The translations under genes were made by a program, and so were the position numbers. The notes under the pieces are model-generated. The model was given only the letters and a program-made list of their open reading frames with translations, was not told where the DNA came from and ran no database searches. From positions 1 through 37,227 of the forward strand of contig ONEC01000038.1 in NCBI GenBank assembly GCA_900316715.1: a stretch of 37,227 nucleotides of DNA. The letters are read 5' to 3'. Source of the stretch: an uncultured Eubacteriales bacterium. Lineage in GTDB: Bacteria; Bacillota; Clostridia; Lachnospirales; Lachnospiraceae. Below, one piece after another: positions 24,603-32,772 of this stretch (position 1 is the stretch's first letter; each line of letters opens with the position of its first letter).

Positions 24603-25163
24603 ATGAGAAAAGTAGTTCTGGAGGATCGGGAACTGCTGAATCTGATACAGGCTGATGCCAATAAAGGGCTTAAAGCTCTTATGGATCAGTATACAGGGCT
24701 TATATACCATATAGTACGTGAGAGGCTAAGCGGACAGGATCAGGACGTTGAGGAATGCGTTGCTGATGTTTTTACAGAGTTCTATTACGGAATAGATAAG
24801 GTGGATTTAAACCGTGGAAGTATAAAGGCTTATCTTGCGACTATTGCTGCAAGAAGGTCGATGGACAGATTCAGGAGATTATCCGGACACGAGGAAATTG
24901 AAGAAATAGAAGAAACTGTAACGGATACCTCTGAAGGACCTGAACAGCAAGCTATAAGGAGCGAGGAGAATCGTATCATTCTTGAAGAGATTAAAAAACT
25001 CGGAGAGCCTGACAGTCAGATTCTCTACAGAAGATACTTCCTGGCTCAGCCGGTGAAGGACATAGCGGAAAGTTTAGGTATGAAAAGTAACAGCGTAACC
25101 AAGAGACTTTCGAGAGCGCTGAAAGTGCTGAAGGACAGATTGGAGGGGAAGTATGAAGGATAA
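24603..25163 (+). CDS. RNA polymerase sigma factor, sigma-70 family (ECF-like)
   Basis: The 186-residue protein has region 2 (about 20-90, with ECVADVFTEFYYGIDKVD and AYLATIAARRSMDRFRR) and region 4 (about 120-180, with ILYRRYFLAQPVKDIAESLG and KSNSVTKRLSRALKVLKDRL). Regions 1 and 3 are absent, as in ECF sigma factors. It would direct RNA polymerase to a small set of promoters when released by the anti-sigma-like membrane protein encoded next. The two genes overlap by 11 bases, showing translational coupling. The promoter is of the ordinary sigma-A type, so no autoregulation is visible. Confidence 0.9.
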   Translation: MRKVVLEDRELLNLIQADANKGLKALMDQYTGLIYHIVRERLSGQDQDVEECVADVFTEFYYGIDKVDLNRGSIKAYLATIAARRSMDRFRRLSGHEEIEEIEETVTDTSEGPEQQAIRSEENRIILEEIKKLGEPDSQILYRRYFLAQPVKDIAESLGMKSNSVTKRLSRALKVLKDRLEGKYEG

Positions 25164-26739
25164 TCTTTTAGAAGAGAAGATCGTTCATAGCTTCGACGAT
25201 ATTTCAGTTGAAGATATGGATGAGCTTATGAAGAATATCGATCCCTGCGACTTCAGTATGAAAGACGGAATCTTAGGAAAGAGGATAGAGAAAAAAGTTC
25301 TTAAAGATACCAAAGCAGGGACGAGGAAGCATAAACAGAGATACAGAGGTCTTATTGCAGCGGCGGTCGTTATGATCTGTACGGTTTCATTCTTTTCGCT
25401 GAATGTTGAGGCAAGAGAACTTCTTAAAAAGCTTTTCTCATTCATACCGGGAATCGGTGTGGTTGAGTCTGATACAAGTTATTATGTGCTGGATGAAAAT
25501 GCTTCTTCAACCGATGCACTGATGTCAGAAGATGGAAGACTCAGGGTAAAAGTGAAGACGGCATCTGTTCAGGGCGGACGGGTTGAGGTTCGTTATGTGG
25601 CTGAGATGATGAATGCAGATCCGGATGTTATATCAGGTATTATGGTAAATGAAAATCAAAGCGCAGCAGAGATTAATAATGCTATGGCTGATTATTATAA
25701 GCAGCAGGGCTATGGTGATTACTTTGATATATCGGTTGATACAGAGCAGTATGGGCAGGTTATATGGTCGTCAGGTGCAAAGCTGTGCATGGGAGACCGT
25801 GAATATCCTGTGGAAACATCTAGCTGTATATTTGGAGAGGCTTCCGGCTGGAAAAATCTGGATATAACCGATGTATATAACATTGATGCATATGATGCGT
25901 CATGTCCGCTGGTTCTAAAAATCGGAGACATTTCCATAGAGCTTACATTTGCAGAGGCATCCGCCTTTGAAACCAAGGAAGAGCTTAACAGACAGTCAAA
26001 TGCATGTACAAGGGAAGATGTAACGCTGGTGGCAGATCCGGTCTGGGCTGACGATGCATTTTATGTGGATGTTTATGTTTCTGATCATGGACAGTACAGT
26101 GCGCTTGATTCACTCTGGGCAGGTACCGGATGTGTATCGGGGCAGGAAGAAAGCTATCCTTACATCAAGGTGGGAGACAGAGTTATAGTCGGAAGTGTCG
26201 ACTCTGAAAGGGCTGAAGGATATCATTTTGTCTTCAGCTACGATGAGATAGGCAGAAGTGACAGCTATGAACTGCATATTCCGGTGATATCCATGACGAA
26301 GGATGAAGAACTGACATTTGAGCTTGGAGAGAAAAACGAAGACGGATATACAGACGGCAGGTATGAAAGGAAAGTGATGGGCCAGTCGGCGGAAAAGCCG
26401 ACGGTTGAAAGAGTTCAGTATATTCCGGAGATAGAAGATGCAAGTGCCATCCGGATTGACCTGGACGATGATATCGATAATGGAAGAGTGCTGAGCTATT
26501 ATAAAAATGCATACTTTGACGGCGAGATATCCGGTGTTGAGAACAGCTATGATTTTGACGGTGATCAGGATAGTATGAATTATGTAAACCTGAGCGGCTA
26601 TGGAAGTTACGAAGGTAAAGTATTGGATCACTGGATGATAGTGCCTGTTGAAAATGCATTTGATAACGTTAAGTCCATTACACTTAAGAATGCAGTATAT
26701 GATCTCTCTTATGATTTTACTTTTGAATTAAACAGATAA
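25153..26739 (+). CDS. Membrane anti-sigma-like protein, DUF4179-like
   Basis: This 528-residue single-pass protein has a cytoplasmic segment of about 65 residues, a helix at 66-84 (GLIAAAVVMICTVSFFSL) and a large extracytoplasmic domain. The segment ARELLKKLFSFIPGIGVVE right after the helix is common in clostridial proteins encoded next to ECF-like sigma factors and in DUF4179 proteins. It probably holds the sigma factor through the cytoplasmic part and senses a signal outside. No zinc-binding anti-sigma motif (HxxxCxxC) is seen. It overlaps the sigma gene by 11 bases and is followed after 22 bases by a lipoprotein. Confidence 0.8.
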   Translation: MKDNLLEEKIVHSFDDISVEDMDELMKNIDPCDFSMKDGILGKRIEKKVLKDTKAGTRKHKQRYRGLIAAAVVMICTVSFFSLNVEARELLKKLFSFIPGIGVVESDTSYYVLDENASSTDALMSEDGRLRVKVKTASVQGGRVEVRYVAEMMNADPDVISGIMVNENQSAAEINNAMADYYKQQGYGDYFDISVDTEQYGQVIWSSGAKLCMGDREYPVETSSCIFGEASGWKNLDITDVYNIDAYDASCPLVLKIGDISIELTFAEASAFETKEELNRQSNACTREDVTLVADPVWADDAFYVDVYVSDHGQYSALDSLWAGTGCVSGQEESYPYIKVGDRVIVGSVDSERAEGYHFVFSYDEIGRSDSYELHIPVISMTKDEELTFELGEKNEDGYTDGRYERKVMGQSAEKPTVERVQYIPEIEDASAIRIDLDDDIDNGRVLSYYKNAYFDGEISGVENSYDFDGDQDSMNYVNLSGYGSYEGKVLDHWMIVPVENAFDNVKSITLKNAVYDLSYDFTFELNR

Positions 26740-26761
26740 TGAGCATCTATAGGAGGACAAG

Positions 26762-27499
26762 ATGAGAAAGAAGTTAACTGTATTAGGAATTACATTAATG
26801 GTGATGACTGCATTTGCAGGATGCTCACCGGAAGCTGCCAAGGAAGTTAAGGCAACAGAGTCGGTGACGGTGCAGGCTGTCACAGCAGAAGAGAGCAAAG
26901 AGAAAAAAGAAGAAAAGGTAGTAAATACTACCGAAAGTGCTATAATAGACGATACTAAAAAGGACGAAGCAGCGGAAGTATCAAAGAAGGATACGAAAGC
27001 AGCGGAAGAGGCGTCCGATAAAACTTCAGATAAGGCTGAAGAAAAAACTACGGATAAAGTAGCTGAAAAAACCACTGAGAAGGTGGCAGATCAGGTTACA
27101 GCTGAGGCGGCTGACGACGCGGCAGAAAATGTTCCGTGTGATCCGCAATATAAGGATATCGGCATTCAGGGATCATGGCATGGTGAAATCTATACACGTA
27201 TTTCAGCTGAGATCGCTCAGAGCGGAGCGGGATATAATGTTACACTTTCCTGGTCGGGAAGTGCTGTAGATGAAGCTGTATGGACAATGTCAGTTACTTT
27301 TGATGGTGAGACAGGAAAGTACAGTTATTCAGATGCTGAAGTAAAGAACCGTACATATGCTGAGGATGGGACCTTTACTGAAGAAGTGCAGTCGACAGGA
27401 GGAACAGGTTTCTTTCATATTGTAGATGGAAGGTACCTTTACTGGCATGATGATGCACTCATAAGTGACTATGATGAAATATCTCTTGATTTTGAATAA
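26762..27499 (+). CDS. Lipoprotein with Lys/Glu/Thr-rich stalk
   Basis: The 245-residue lipoprotein has lipobox AFAGC (Cys21), then a low-complexity stalk (about 25-122) rich in Lys, Glu, Ala, Thr and Asp with repeats such as EEKTTDK, AEKTTEK and VADQV. A compact C-terminal domain (about 125-245) starts IGIQGSWHGEIYTRISAEIA and is rich in Trp, Tyr and Thr, suggesting a beta-sandwich or beta-barrel fold on a spacer reaching through the wall. AGGAGGA precedes the ATG. As the third gene of the sigma operon it may take part in sensing or be a target. Function unknown. Confidence 0.8.
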   Translation: MRKKLTVLGITLMVMTAFAGCSPEAAKEVKATESVTVQAVTAEESKEKKEEKVVNTTESAIIDDTKKDEAAEVSKKDTKAAEEASDKTSDKAEEKTTDKVAEKTTEKVADQVTAEAADDAAENVPCDPQYKDIGIQGSWHGEIYTRISAEIAQSGAGYNVTLSWSGSAVDEAVWTMSVTFDGETGKYSYSDAEVKNRTYAEDGTFTEEVQSTGGTGFFHIVDGRYLYWHDDALISDYDEISLDFE

Positions 27500-27534
27500 A
27501 AATATATTACCCATTCTTCAATAAAAAATAATCC

Positions 27535-27564
27535 TTGACAGCATACAGATAAGTATGATATTCT
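27535..27564 (+). promoter_or_regulatory. Promoter of the rplJL operon
   Basis: A perfect TTGACA at 27535-27540 is followed after 18 bases by TATTCT (27559-27564); GATATT at 27557 with 16 bases is an alternative -10. The promoter lies just before the L10 leader and no terminator separates it from the lipoprotein gene. Confidence 0.75.
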
Positions 27565-27660
27565 ATCGCACGATGAGCTGCCGTAGACAGCAGGTGTCGA
27601 AAGACGTAACACGAGTTCCGGATTAACGGAGAGAGTTACCTGCCGAGGAAGAGTCGTGAG
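27565..27660 (+). ncRNA. Ribosomal protein L10 leader
   Basis: The sequence has the hallmarks of the L10 leader, an mRNA element bound by the L10-L12 complex to repress its own operon: GATGAGCTGCCGTAGACAGC, a CAGGTG...CGAAAG turn, and ACCTGCCGAGGAAGA. Helices visible are CACGA (27569-27573) with TCGTG (27654-27658) closing the element, and CAGGT (27591-27595) with ACCTG (27638-27642). The GAAAG stretch and the internal bulge form the kink-turn region known for this family. It is placed between the promoter and the attenuator before rplJ. Confidence 0.9.
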
Positions 27661-27675
27661 TTTTTTAGTAAATTT

Positions 27676-27715
27676 ACCTCTGCATTACGACAGTAGTGCA
27701 GAGGTTTTCTTTTTT
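27676..27715 (+). terminator. Attenuator before rplJ
   Basis: ACCTCTGCATTAC (27676-27688) pairs with GTAGTGCAGAGGT (27693-27705) with one wobble and a GACA loop. It is followed by TTTTCTTTTTT. It lies inside the leader, 51 bases before the L10 start codon, so it is expected to be regulated by L10 binding upstream rather than to end the operon. Confidence 0.9.
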
Positions 27716-27766
27716 ACGATAAAGCCCTGAATGTGCAGCCATTAATCTATAAGGAGGTACTGATTC

Positions 27767-28258
27767 ATGGCAAAGGTTGAACTTAAGGCACCTATAGTTG
27801 AGGAGATCAAGGCTAATCTTGAAGGTGCTAAGTCTGTTGTACTTGTTGACTATCTTGGTCTTACAGTTGAGCAGGATACAAATCTTCGTAGAGCTGCCAG
27901 AGAAGCTGGTCTTATCTACAAGGTTTACAAGAACACAATGGTAAAGAGAGCAATCGAAGGAACAGAGTTTGCTGATATCGCTAAGGATCTTGAAGGTCCT
28001 ACAGCAGTTGCAATTTCAAAGGAAGATGCAACAGCACCAGCAAGAGTCGTTGCTAATTTTGCAAAGACAGCTCCAAAGCTTGAGATGAAGTCAGGTATCG
28101 TTGAAGGAACATACTATGATGCAGAAGGCATCAAGGCTATTTCACAGATTCCTTCAAGAGAAGAGCTTCTTTCAAGACTTCTTGGAAGTCTCCAGTCACC
28201 TATTACTAACCTGGCTCGTGTTATTAACCAGGTTGCAGAGCAGAAGGCTGAGGCTTAA
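27767..28258 (+). CDS. rplJ: 50S ribosomal protein L10
   Basis: The 163-residue protein is the base of the ribosomal stalk; it binds 23S rRNA and carries L7/L12 dimers on its C-terminal helix. SVVLVDYLGLTVEQDTNLRR, YKVYKNTMVKRAIEGT and GPTAVAISKED are typical L10 segments, and the C-terminal helix (SPITNLARVINQVAEQKAEA) is the L7/L12 attachment site. AAGGAGG lies before the ATG. It represses its own operon through the leader upstream. rplK and rplA, which often precede rplJ, are absent here. Confidence 0.97.
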   Translation: MAKVELKAPIVEEIKANLEGAKSVVLVDYLGLTVEQDTNLRRAAREAGLIYKVYKNTMVKRAIEGTEFADIAKDLEGPTAVAISKEDATAPARVVANFAKTAPKLEMKSGIVEGTYYDAEGIKAISQIPSREELLSRLLGSLQSPITNLARVINQVAEQKAEA

Positions 28259-28264
28259 TAGGAT

Positions 28265-28286
28265 GCTTCCTGCAAAGCAGGGAAGC
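28265..28286 (+). other. Intercistronic hairpin between rplJ and rplL
   Basis: GCTTCCTGC (28265-28273) pairs with GCAGGGAAGC (28277-28286) with one bulged G and an AAA loop. No T-tract follows (GAAAACATTT), so it is more likely an mRNA processing or stability element that helps raise rplL output than a terminator. Confidence 0.6.
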
Positions 28287-28324
28287 GAAAACATTTAATT
28301 AGAATTTATTAGGAGGATTTTAAA

Positions 28325-28690
28325 ATGACTATTGAAGAGTTAGTAGCAGCAATTGATGAGCTCTCAGTTCTTGAGCTCAATGACCTTGTAAAGGCTATCG
28401 AAGAGAAGTATGGTGTATCAGCAGCAGCTGGTGTTGTAGTTGCAGCAGCAGGCGCTGGAGCAGCTCCTGCAGAGGAGAAGACAGAGTTCGACGTTGAGCT
28501 TACAGACGTTGGATCAGAGAAGATCAAGGTTATCAAGGTTGTTCGTGACGTAACAGGTCTTGGTCTCAAGGAAGCTAAGGAAGCAGTTGAGTCTGCACCA
28601 AAGATCCTTAAGGAAGCTGTATCTAAGGAAGAGGCTGAGGATATCGCTAAGAAGTTCGAGGAAGTTGGAGCTAAGGTTACTCTTAAGTAA
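28325..28690 (+). CDS. rplL: 50S ribosomal protein L7/L12
   Basis: The 121-residue stalk protein recruits translation GTPases. It has the N-terminal dimerisation part ([20 protein letters not shown]), the Ala/Gly-rich hinge ([19 protein letters not shown]) and the C-terminal factor-binding domain with [20 protein letters not shown] and [18 protein letters not shown]. Length is typical. TAGGAGG precedes the ATG. It follows rplJ after 66 bases and is needed in several copies per ribosome. Confidence 0.97.
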   Translation: MTIEELVAAIDELSVLELNDLVKAIEEKYGVSAAAGVVVAAAGAGAAPAEEKTEFDVELTDVGSEKIKVIKVVRDVTGLGLKEAKEAVESAPKILKEAVSKEEAEDIAKKFEEVGAKVTLK

Positions 28691-28714
28691 TTATATCTCT
28701 AATATGAACTTATC

Positions 28715-28750
28715 ACACCCGGTGACCCTTATGTGGTCCCCGGGTGTTTT
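28715..28750 (+). terminator. Partial terminator between rplL and rpoB
   Basis: ACACCCGG (28715-28722) pairs with CCGGGTGT (28740-28747), and GACC with GGTC inside, around a short loop. Only four Ts follow, so some read-through into rpoB is likely. Confidence 0.65.
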
Positions 28751-28791
28751 GTGTTATTTTGGTATCTTAATCGATTCTTAAGAAAAACAAC

Positions 28792-28820
28792 TTGACACGC
28801 ATTTGATTATTTGTTAAAGT
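28792..28820 (+). promoter_or_regulatory. Promoter of rpoBC
   Basis: TTGACA (28792-28797) and TAAAGT (28815-28820) are 17 bases apart. Transcription would start near 28827, just before the leader hairpin. Confidence 0.8.
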
Positions 28821-28831
28821 ATTAAATTGTC

Positions 28832-28871
28832 ATTATAGGCAAATTGCGCCCTTTTTGCGGTTTCCTATAAT
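28832..28871 (+). other. 5' leader hairpin of rpoBC mRNA
   Basis: ATTATAGG (28832-28839) pairs with CCTATAAT (28864-28871); AAA with TTT and a few GU/GC pairs extend it, leaving a pyrimidine-rich loop. It would form about five bases from the expected transcript 5' end and 15 bases before the ribosome site. It may stabilise the mRNA or take part in control of RNA polymerase synthesis. Confidence 0.55.
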
Positions 28872-28902
28872 AGAAAAAATAATTCAAGGGGTGAATACGT
28901 CA

Positions 28903-31900
28903 ATGAGAAAATACAGGATGCGTCCTATCACATCAGGCAAGAACACACGTATGAGCTATGCCGGCAAGCAGGAAGTGCTGGAAATGCCCAACCTTATAGG
29001 TGTTCAGGTAAACTCCTACAAGTGGTTCCTTGAAGAAGGACTTAAGGAAGCCTTCAGGGATATTTCTCCTATTCAGGACTACGCTGGTAACCTCAGTCTC
29101 GAGTTTGTTGATTACAAACTTTACACAGAGGATAAAAAGTATACCATCGAGGAATGTAAAGAGAGAGATGCTACATATGCAGCACCACTTAAGGTTCAGG
29201 TTCGACTGATTAATAAGACTACCGATGAAATCAATCAGCATGAGATTTTTATGGGCGATATGCCGCTCATGACTGAAACAGGAACCTTCGTCATTAACGG
29301 AGCTGAGAGAGTTATAGTTAGTCAGCTTGTCCGAAGCCCTGGTATCTACTACCAGATCGGATATGACAAGGTAGGTAAGAAACTTTATTCATGTCAGGTT
29401 ATCCCTAACAGAGGAGCTTGGCTTGAGTATGAAACAGATTCGAATGACGTATTTCATGTTAAGGTAGATAGAAATCGTAAGGTACCTGTAACAGTTCTTA
29501 TCAGATCTCTCGGTGTTGGAACAGATGCTGAGATTCTCGAGCTCTTCGGAAATGAGCCTAAGATTCTTGCTTCTATGGAGAAGGATCCTACTAAGAACTA
29601 TAACGATGGTATCCTTCAGCTTTATAAGACACTCAGACCGGGCGAGCCACTCGCTGTAGAAAGTGCTGAAGGTCTTATTCACGGCATGTTCTTCGACCAG
29701 AGAAGATATGATCTTGCTAAGGTCGGACGTTATAAGTTCAACAAGAAGCTTGCTCTTGAAAACAGAGTAGAAGGCTTCATCCTTGCTCAGGATGTTATCG
29801 ATCCTCTTACAGGAGAGGTTCTTTACGCACAGGGTGAGATCCTTACCAGAGAAATCGGTAAGGCTATTCAGGATGCTGCAGTACCTTATGTACTTGTACA
29901 GACTGAAGAGGCTAATGTTAAGGTTCTTTCAAATCTCATGGTTGATATCCGTCCATGGATAGCAGACCGCCTTCCTGACGTAGATCCGGAAGATCTTGGC
30001 ATTTCAGAGATGGTTTATTATCCTGTACTTGAGAAGCTGCTCGATGAGTATGATGATGCTGACGAGCTTGCAGAAGCTATCAAGGAAAACATCAATGAGC
30101 TTATTCCAAAGCATATAACAAGAGAAGATATCTTTGCTTCTATTAACTATAATATGCATCTTGAGTATCAGATCGGTACTTCTGATGATATCGATCACCT
30201 TGGTAACAGACGTATCAAGTCTGTTGGTGAGCTTCTTCAGAACCAGTATCGTATCGGTCTTACAAGACTTGAGAGAGTTGTAAGAGAGCGTATGCAGACA
30301 CAGGACAGTGACACAATTACACCTCAGTCACTTATCAATATCAAGCCTGTAACTGCAGCAGTTAAGGAGTTCTTCGGTTCATCACAGCTGTCACAGTTCA
30401 TGGATCAGAACAACCCACTGTCAGAGCTTACACATAAGAGACGTCTTTCAGCACTTGGTCCTGGTGGTCTTTCAAGAGAAAGAGCCGGATTCGAGGTTCG
30501 AGACGTTCACTATACACATTATGGACGTATGTGTCCTATCGAGACACCTGAAGGTCCTAACATCGGTCTTATCAACTCACTTGCTACATATGCAAGAATC
30601 AATCAGTATGGATTTATCGAAGCTCCTTATAGAAGAGTAGATAAAACAGATCCTGAGAATCCGGTTGTTACCGATGAAGTTGTATACATGACAGCTGACG
30701 AGGAAGATAACTACATCGTAGCACAGGCTTCCGAGCCACTTGATGAGAACAATCACTTTACTAGAAATAACGTAGCTGGACGTCGTAGGGATGAGACTTC
30801 AGAGTTCCCTAAGACATCTATAGATTTCATGGATGTGTCACCTAGAATGGTATTCTCTGTTGCTACATCTATGATCCCATTCCTTCAGAACGATGATGCT
30901 AACCGTGCCCTCATGGGTTCAAACATGCAGCGTCAGGCAGTTCCTCTTCTTACAACCGATGCACCTGTTGTAGGTACCGGTATGGAGACAAAGGCGGCTG
31001 TTGACTCAGGTGTTTGTATCGTTGCTAAGCGTGACGGTGTAGTTGAAATGTCTTCAAGTGAGAAGATCCTTGTTAAGGCAGATGAGGATGGAACTCTTGA
31101 TGAGTACAATGTTATCAAGTTTGCAAGATGCAACCAGAGTAACTGTATGAATCAGAGACCTATCGTTAAGAAGGGTGATAAGGTTAAGAAGGGTGAAGTT
31201 ATCGCCGATGGTGCTTCTACACAGAACGGTGAGCTTGCACTTGGTAAGAACCCACTTATCGGTTTCATGACATGGGAAGGTTACAACTACGAGGATGCTG
31301 TACTCCTGTCAGAGAGACTTGTAAGAGATGATGTTTATACATCTGTTCATATTGAAGAGTATGAAGCAGATGCAAGAGATACAAAGCTCGGACCTGAAGA
31401 GATTACAAGAGATCTTGCAAACCTTTCAAATGGTGCGCTTAAGGATCTTGATGAGAATGGTATCATCCGTATCGGTGCTGAGGTTCGTGCCGGTGATATC
31501 CTTGTTGGTAAGGTTACTCCTAAGGGAGAAACAGAGCCGGATCCACAGAGCAAACTTCTTCGTGCTATCTTCGGTGAGAAGGAGCGTGAGGTAAGAGATA
31601 CATCACTTCGTGTACCACACGGTGCATACGGTGTTGTTATGGATATCAAGATATTCACAAGAGAGAACGGAGATGAGCTTCCACCGGGAGTTAACAAATC
31701 CGTTAGAGTATATATTGCACAGAAGAGAAAGATATCAATCGGTGATAAGATGGCCGGTCGTCATGGTAACAAGGGTGTCGTTTCCCGTGTACTTCCTGTA
31801 GAGGATATGCCATTCCTTCCAAATGGTCGTCCACTTGATATCGTTCTTAACCCTCTCGGCGTTCCTTCACGTATGAACATAGGACAGGTGCTTGAACTTC

Positions 31901-32760
31901 ATCTCGGACTTGCTTCTGAGGTACTTGGTTTCAAGGTATCTACTCCTATATTTGATGGAGCAAAAGAGGAAGATATCACCGCTCAGCTTGAGATGGCTAA
32001 TGATTATGCTAACTCTGAGTGGGAAGATTTCGAAGCTAAATATAAGGATTCAGTAGACAAGGGTGTTATGGATTACCTCTATGAGCATAGAGATCATAGA
32101 AATGCTTGGAAGGGTGTTCCAATTAATAAGTCTGGTAAGGTAGAGCTCCGTGACGGACGTACAGGTGAGGCTATTCCTTCTCCTGTAGCTATCGGATACA
32201 TGCACTATCTGAAACTTCACCACCTTGTTGATGATAAGATCCATGCACGTTCAACAGGACCGTACTCACTCGTTACTCAGCAGCCACTTGGTGGTAAGGC
32301 TCAGTTCGGTGGACAGAGATTCGGAGAGATGGAGGTTTGGGCTCTTGAGGCATATGGTGCTTCATATACACTTCAGGAGATCCTTACTGTTAAGTCTGAT
32401 GATATCGTAGGACGTGTTAAGACATACGAAGCTATTACAAAGGGTGAGAATATCCCTGAGCCGGGAATTCCAGAGTCATTCAAGGTTCTCCTTAAGGAGT
32501 TCCAGTCACTCTGTCTTGATGTCAGAGTACTTGACGAGGATGGACAGGAAGTTGAAATGCGTGAATATGTAGATAACTCTGCACCAAGCGCAGCCAGAGA
32601 GATGATCGAAGGTGAAGCCGGCGTACTTGACAGCGATGACATGGACAGCTTCTCAGGCATCAACGAAGATGATGAACTTGTAGAGCTTCCTGATATTAGA
32701 ACAAGCAGATATGATTCATCAGATGACTATGATGATGATTTTGCTGATGATTTAGACTAA
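28903..32760 (+). CDS. rpoB: DNA-directed RNA polymerase subunit beta
   Basis: The 1285-residue catalytic subunit of RNA polymerase. I chose ATG 28903 ([20 protein letters not shown]), which has AAGGGGTGA at 28886-28894 upstream; an in-frame TTG at 28855 lies inside the leader hairpin and is unlikely. The rifampicin pocket (about residues 490-530) reads [18 protein letters not shown], then [13 protein letters not shown], with wild-type residues at the positions usually mutated. [15 protein letters not shown] and the C-terminal [20 protein letters not shown] are conserved. The C-terminal tail is strongly acidic ([12 protein letters not shown]). rpoC follows after 12 bases. Confidence 0.98.
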   Translation: MRKYRMRPITSGKNTRMSYAGKQEVLEMPNLIGVQVNSYKWFLEEGLKEAFRDISPIQDYAGNLSLEFVDYKLYTEDKKYTIEECKERDATYAAPLKVQVRLINKTTDEINQHEIFMGDMPLMTETGTFVINGAERVIVSQLVRSPGIYYQIGYDKVGKKLYSCQVIPNRGAWLEYETDSNDVFHVKVDRNRKVPVTVLIRSLGVGTDAEILELFGNEPKILASMEKDPTKNYNDGILQLYKTLRPGEPLAVESAEGLIHGMFFDQRRYDLAKVGRYKFNKKLALENRVEGFILAQDVIDPLTGEVLYAQGEILTREIGKAIQDAAVPYVLVQTEEANVKVLSNLMVDIRPWIADRLPDVDPEDLGISEMVYYPVLEKLLDEYDDADELAEAIKENINELIPKHITREDIFASINYNMHLEYQIGTSDDIDHLGNRRIKSVGELLQNQYRIGLTRLERVVRERMQTQDSDTITPQSLINIKPVTAAVKEFFGSSQLSQFMDQNNPLSELTHKRRLSALGPGGLSRERAGFEVRDVHYTHYGRMCPIETPEGPNIGLINSLATYARINQYGFIEAPYRRVDKTDPENPVVTDEVVYMTADEEDNYIVAQASEPLDENNHFTRNNVAGRRRDETSEFPKTSIDFMDVSPRMVFSVATSMIPFLQNDDANRALMGSNMQRQAVPLLTTDAPVVGTGMETKAAVDSGVCIVAKRDGVVEMSSSEKILVKADEDGTLDEYNVIKFARCNQSNCMNQRPIVKKGDKVKKGEVIADGASTQNGELALGKNPLIGFMTWEGYNYEDAVLLSERLVRDDVYTSVHIEEYEADARDTKLGPEEITRDLANLSNGALKDLDENGIIRIGAEVRAGDILVGKVTPKGETEPDPQSKLLRAIFGEKEREVRDTSLRVPHGAYGVVMDIKIFTRENGDELPPGVNKSVRVYIAQKRKISIGDKMAGRHGNKGVVSRVLPVEDMPFLPNGRPLDIVLNPLGVPSRMNIGQVLELHLGLASEVLGFKVSTPIFDGAKEEDITAQLEMANDYANSEWEDFEAKYKDSVDKGVMDYLYEHRDHRNAWKGVPINKSGKVELRDGRTGEAIPSPVAIGYMHYLKLHHLVDDKIHARSTGPYSLVTQQPLGGKAQFGGQRFGEMEVWALEAYGASYTLQEILTVKSDDIVGRVKTYEAITKGENIPEPGIPESFKVLLKEFQSLCLDVRVLDEDGQEVEMREYVDNSAPSAAREMIEGEAGVLDSDDMDSFSGINEDDELVELPDIRTSRYDSSDDYDDDFADDLD

Positions 32761-32772
32761 GGAGGTAGTAAG

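Noticed and set aside
28855-28902. Upstream TTG start for rpoB
   Set aside because: It lies in the leader hairpin; known RpoB proteins begin at about the MRKYR region and ATG 28903 has a good ribosome site.
30378-30500. Possible rifampicin-resistance changes in rpoB
   Set aside because: The pocket residues agree with the wild-type pattern.
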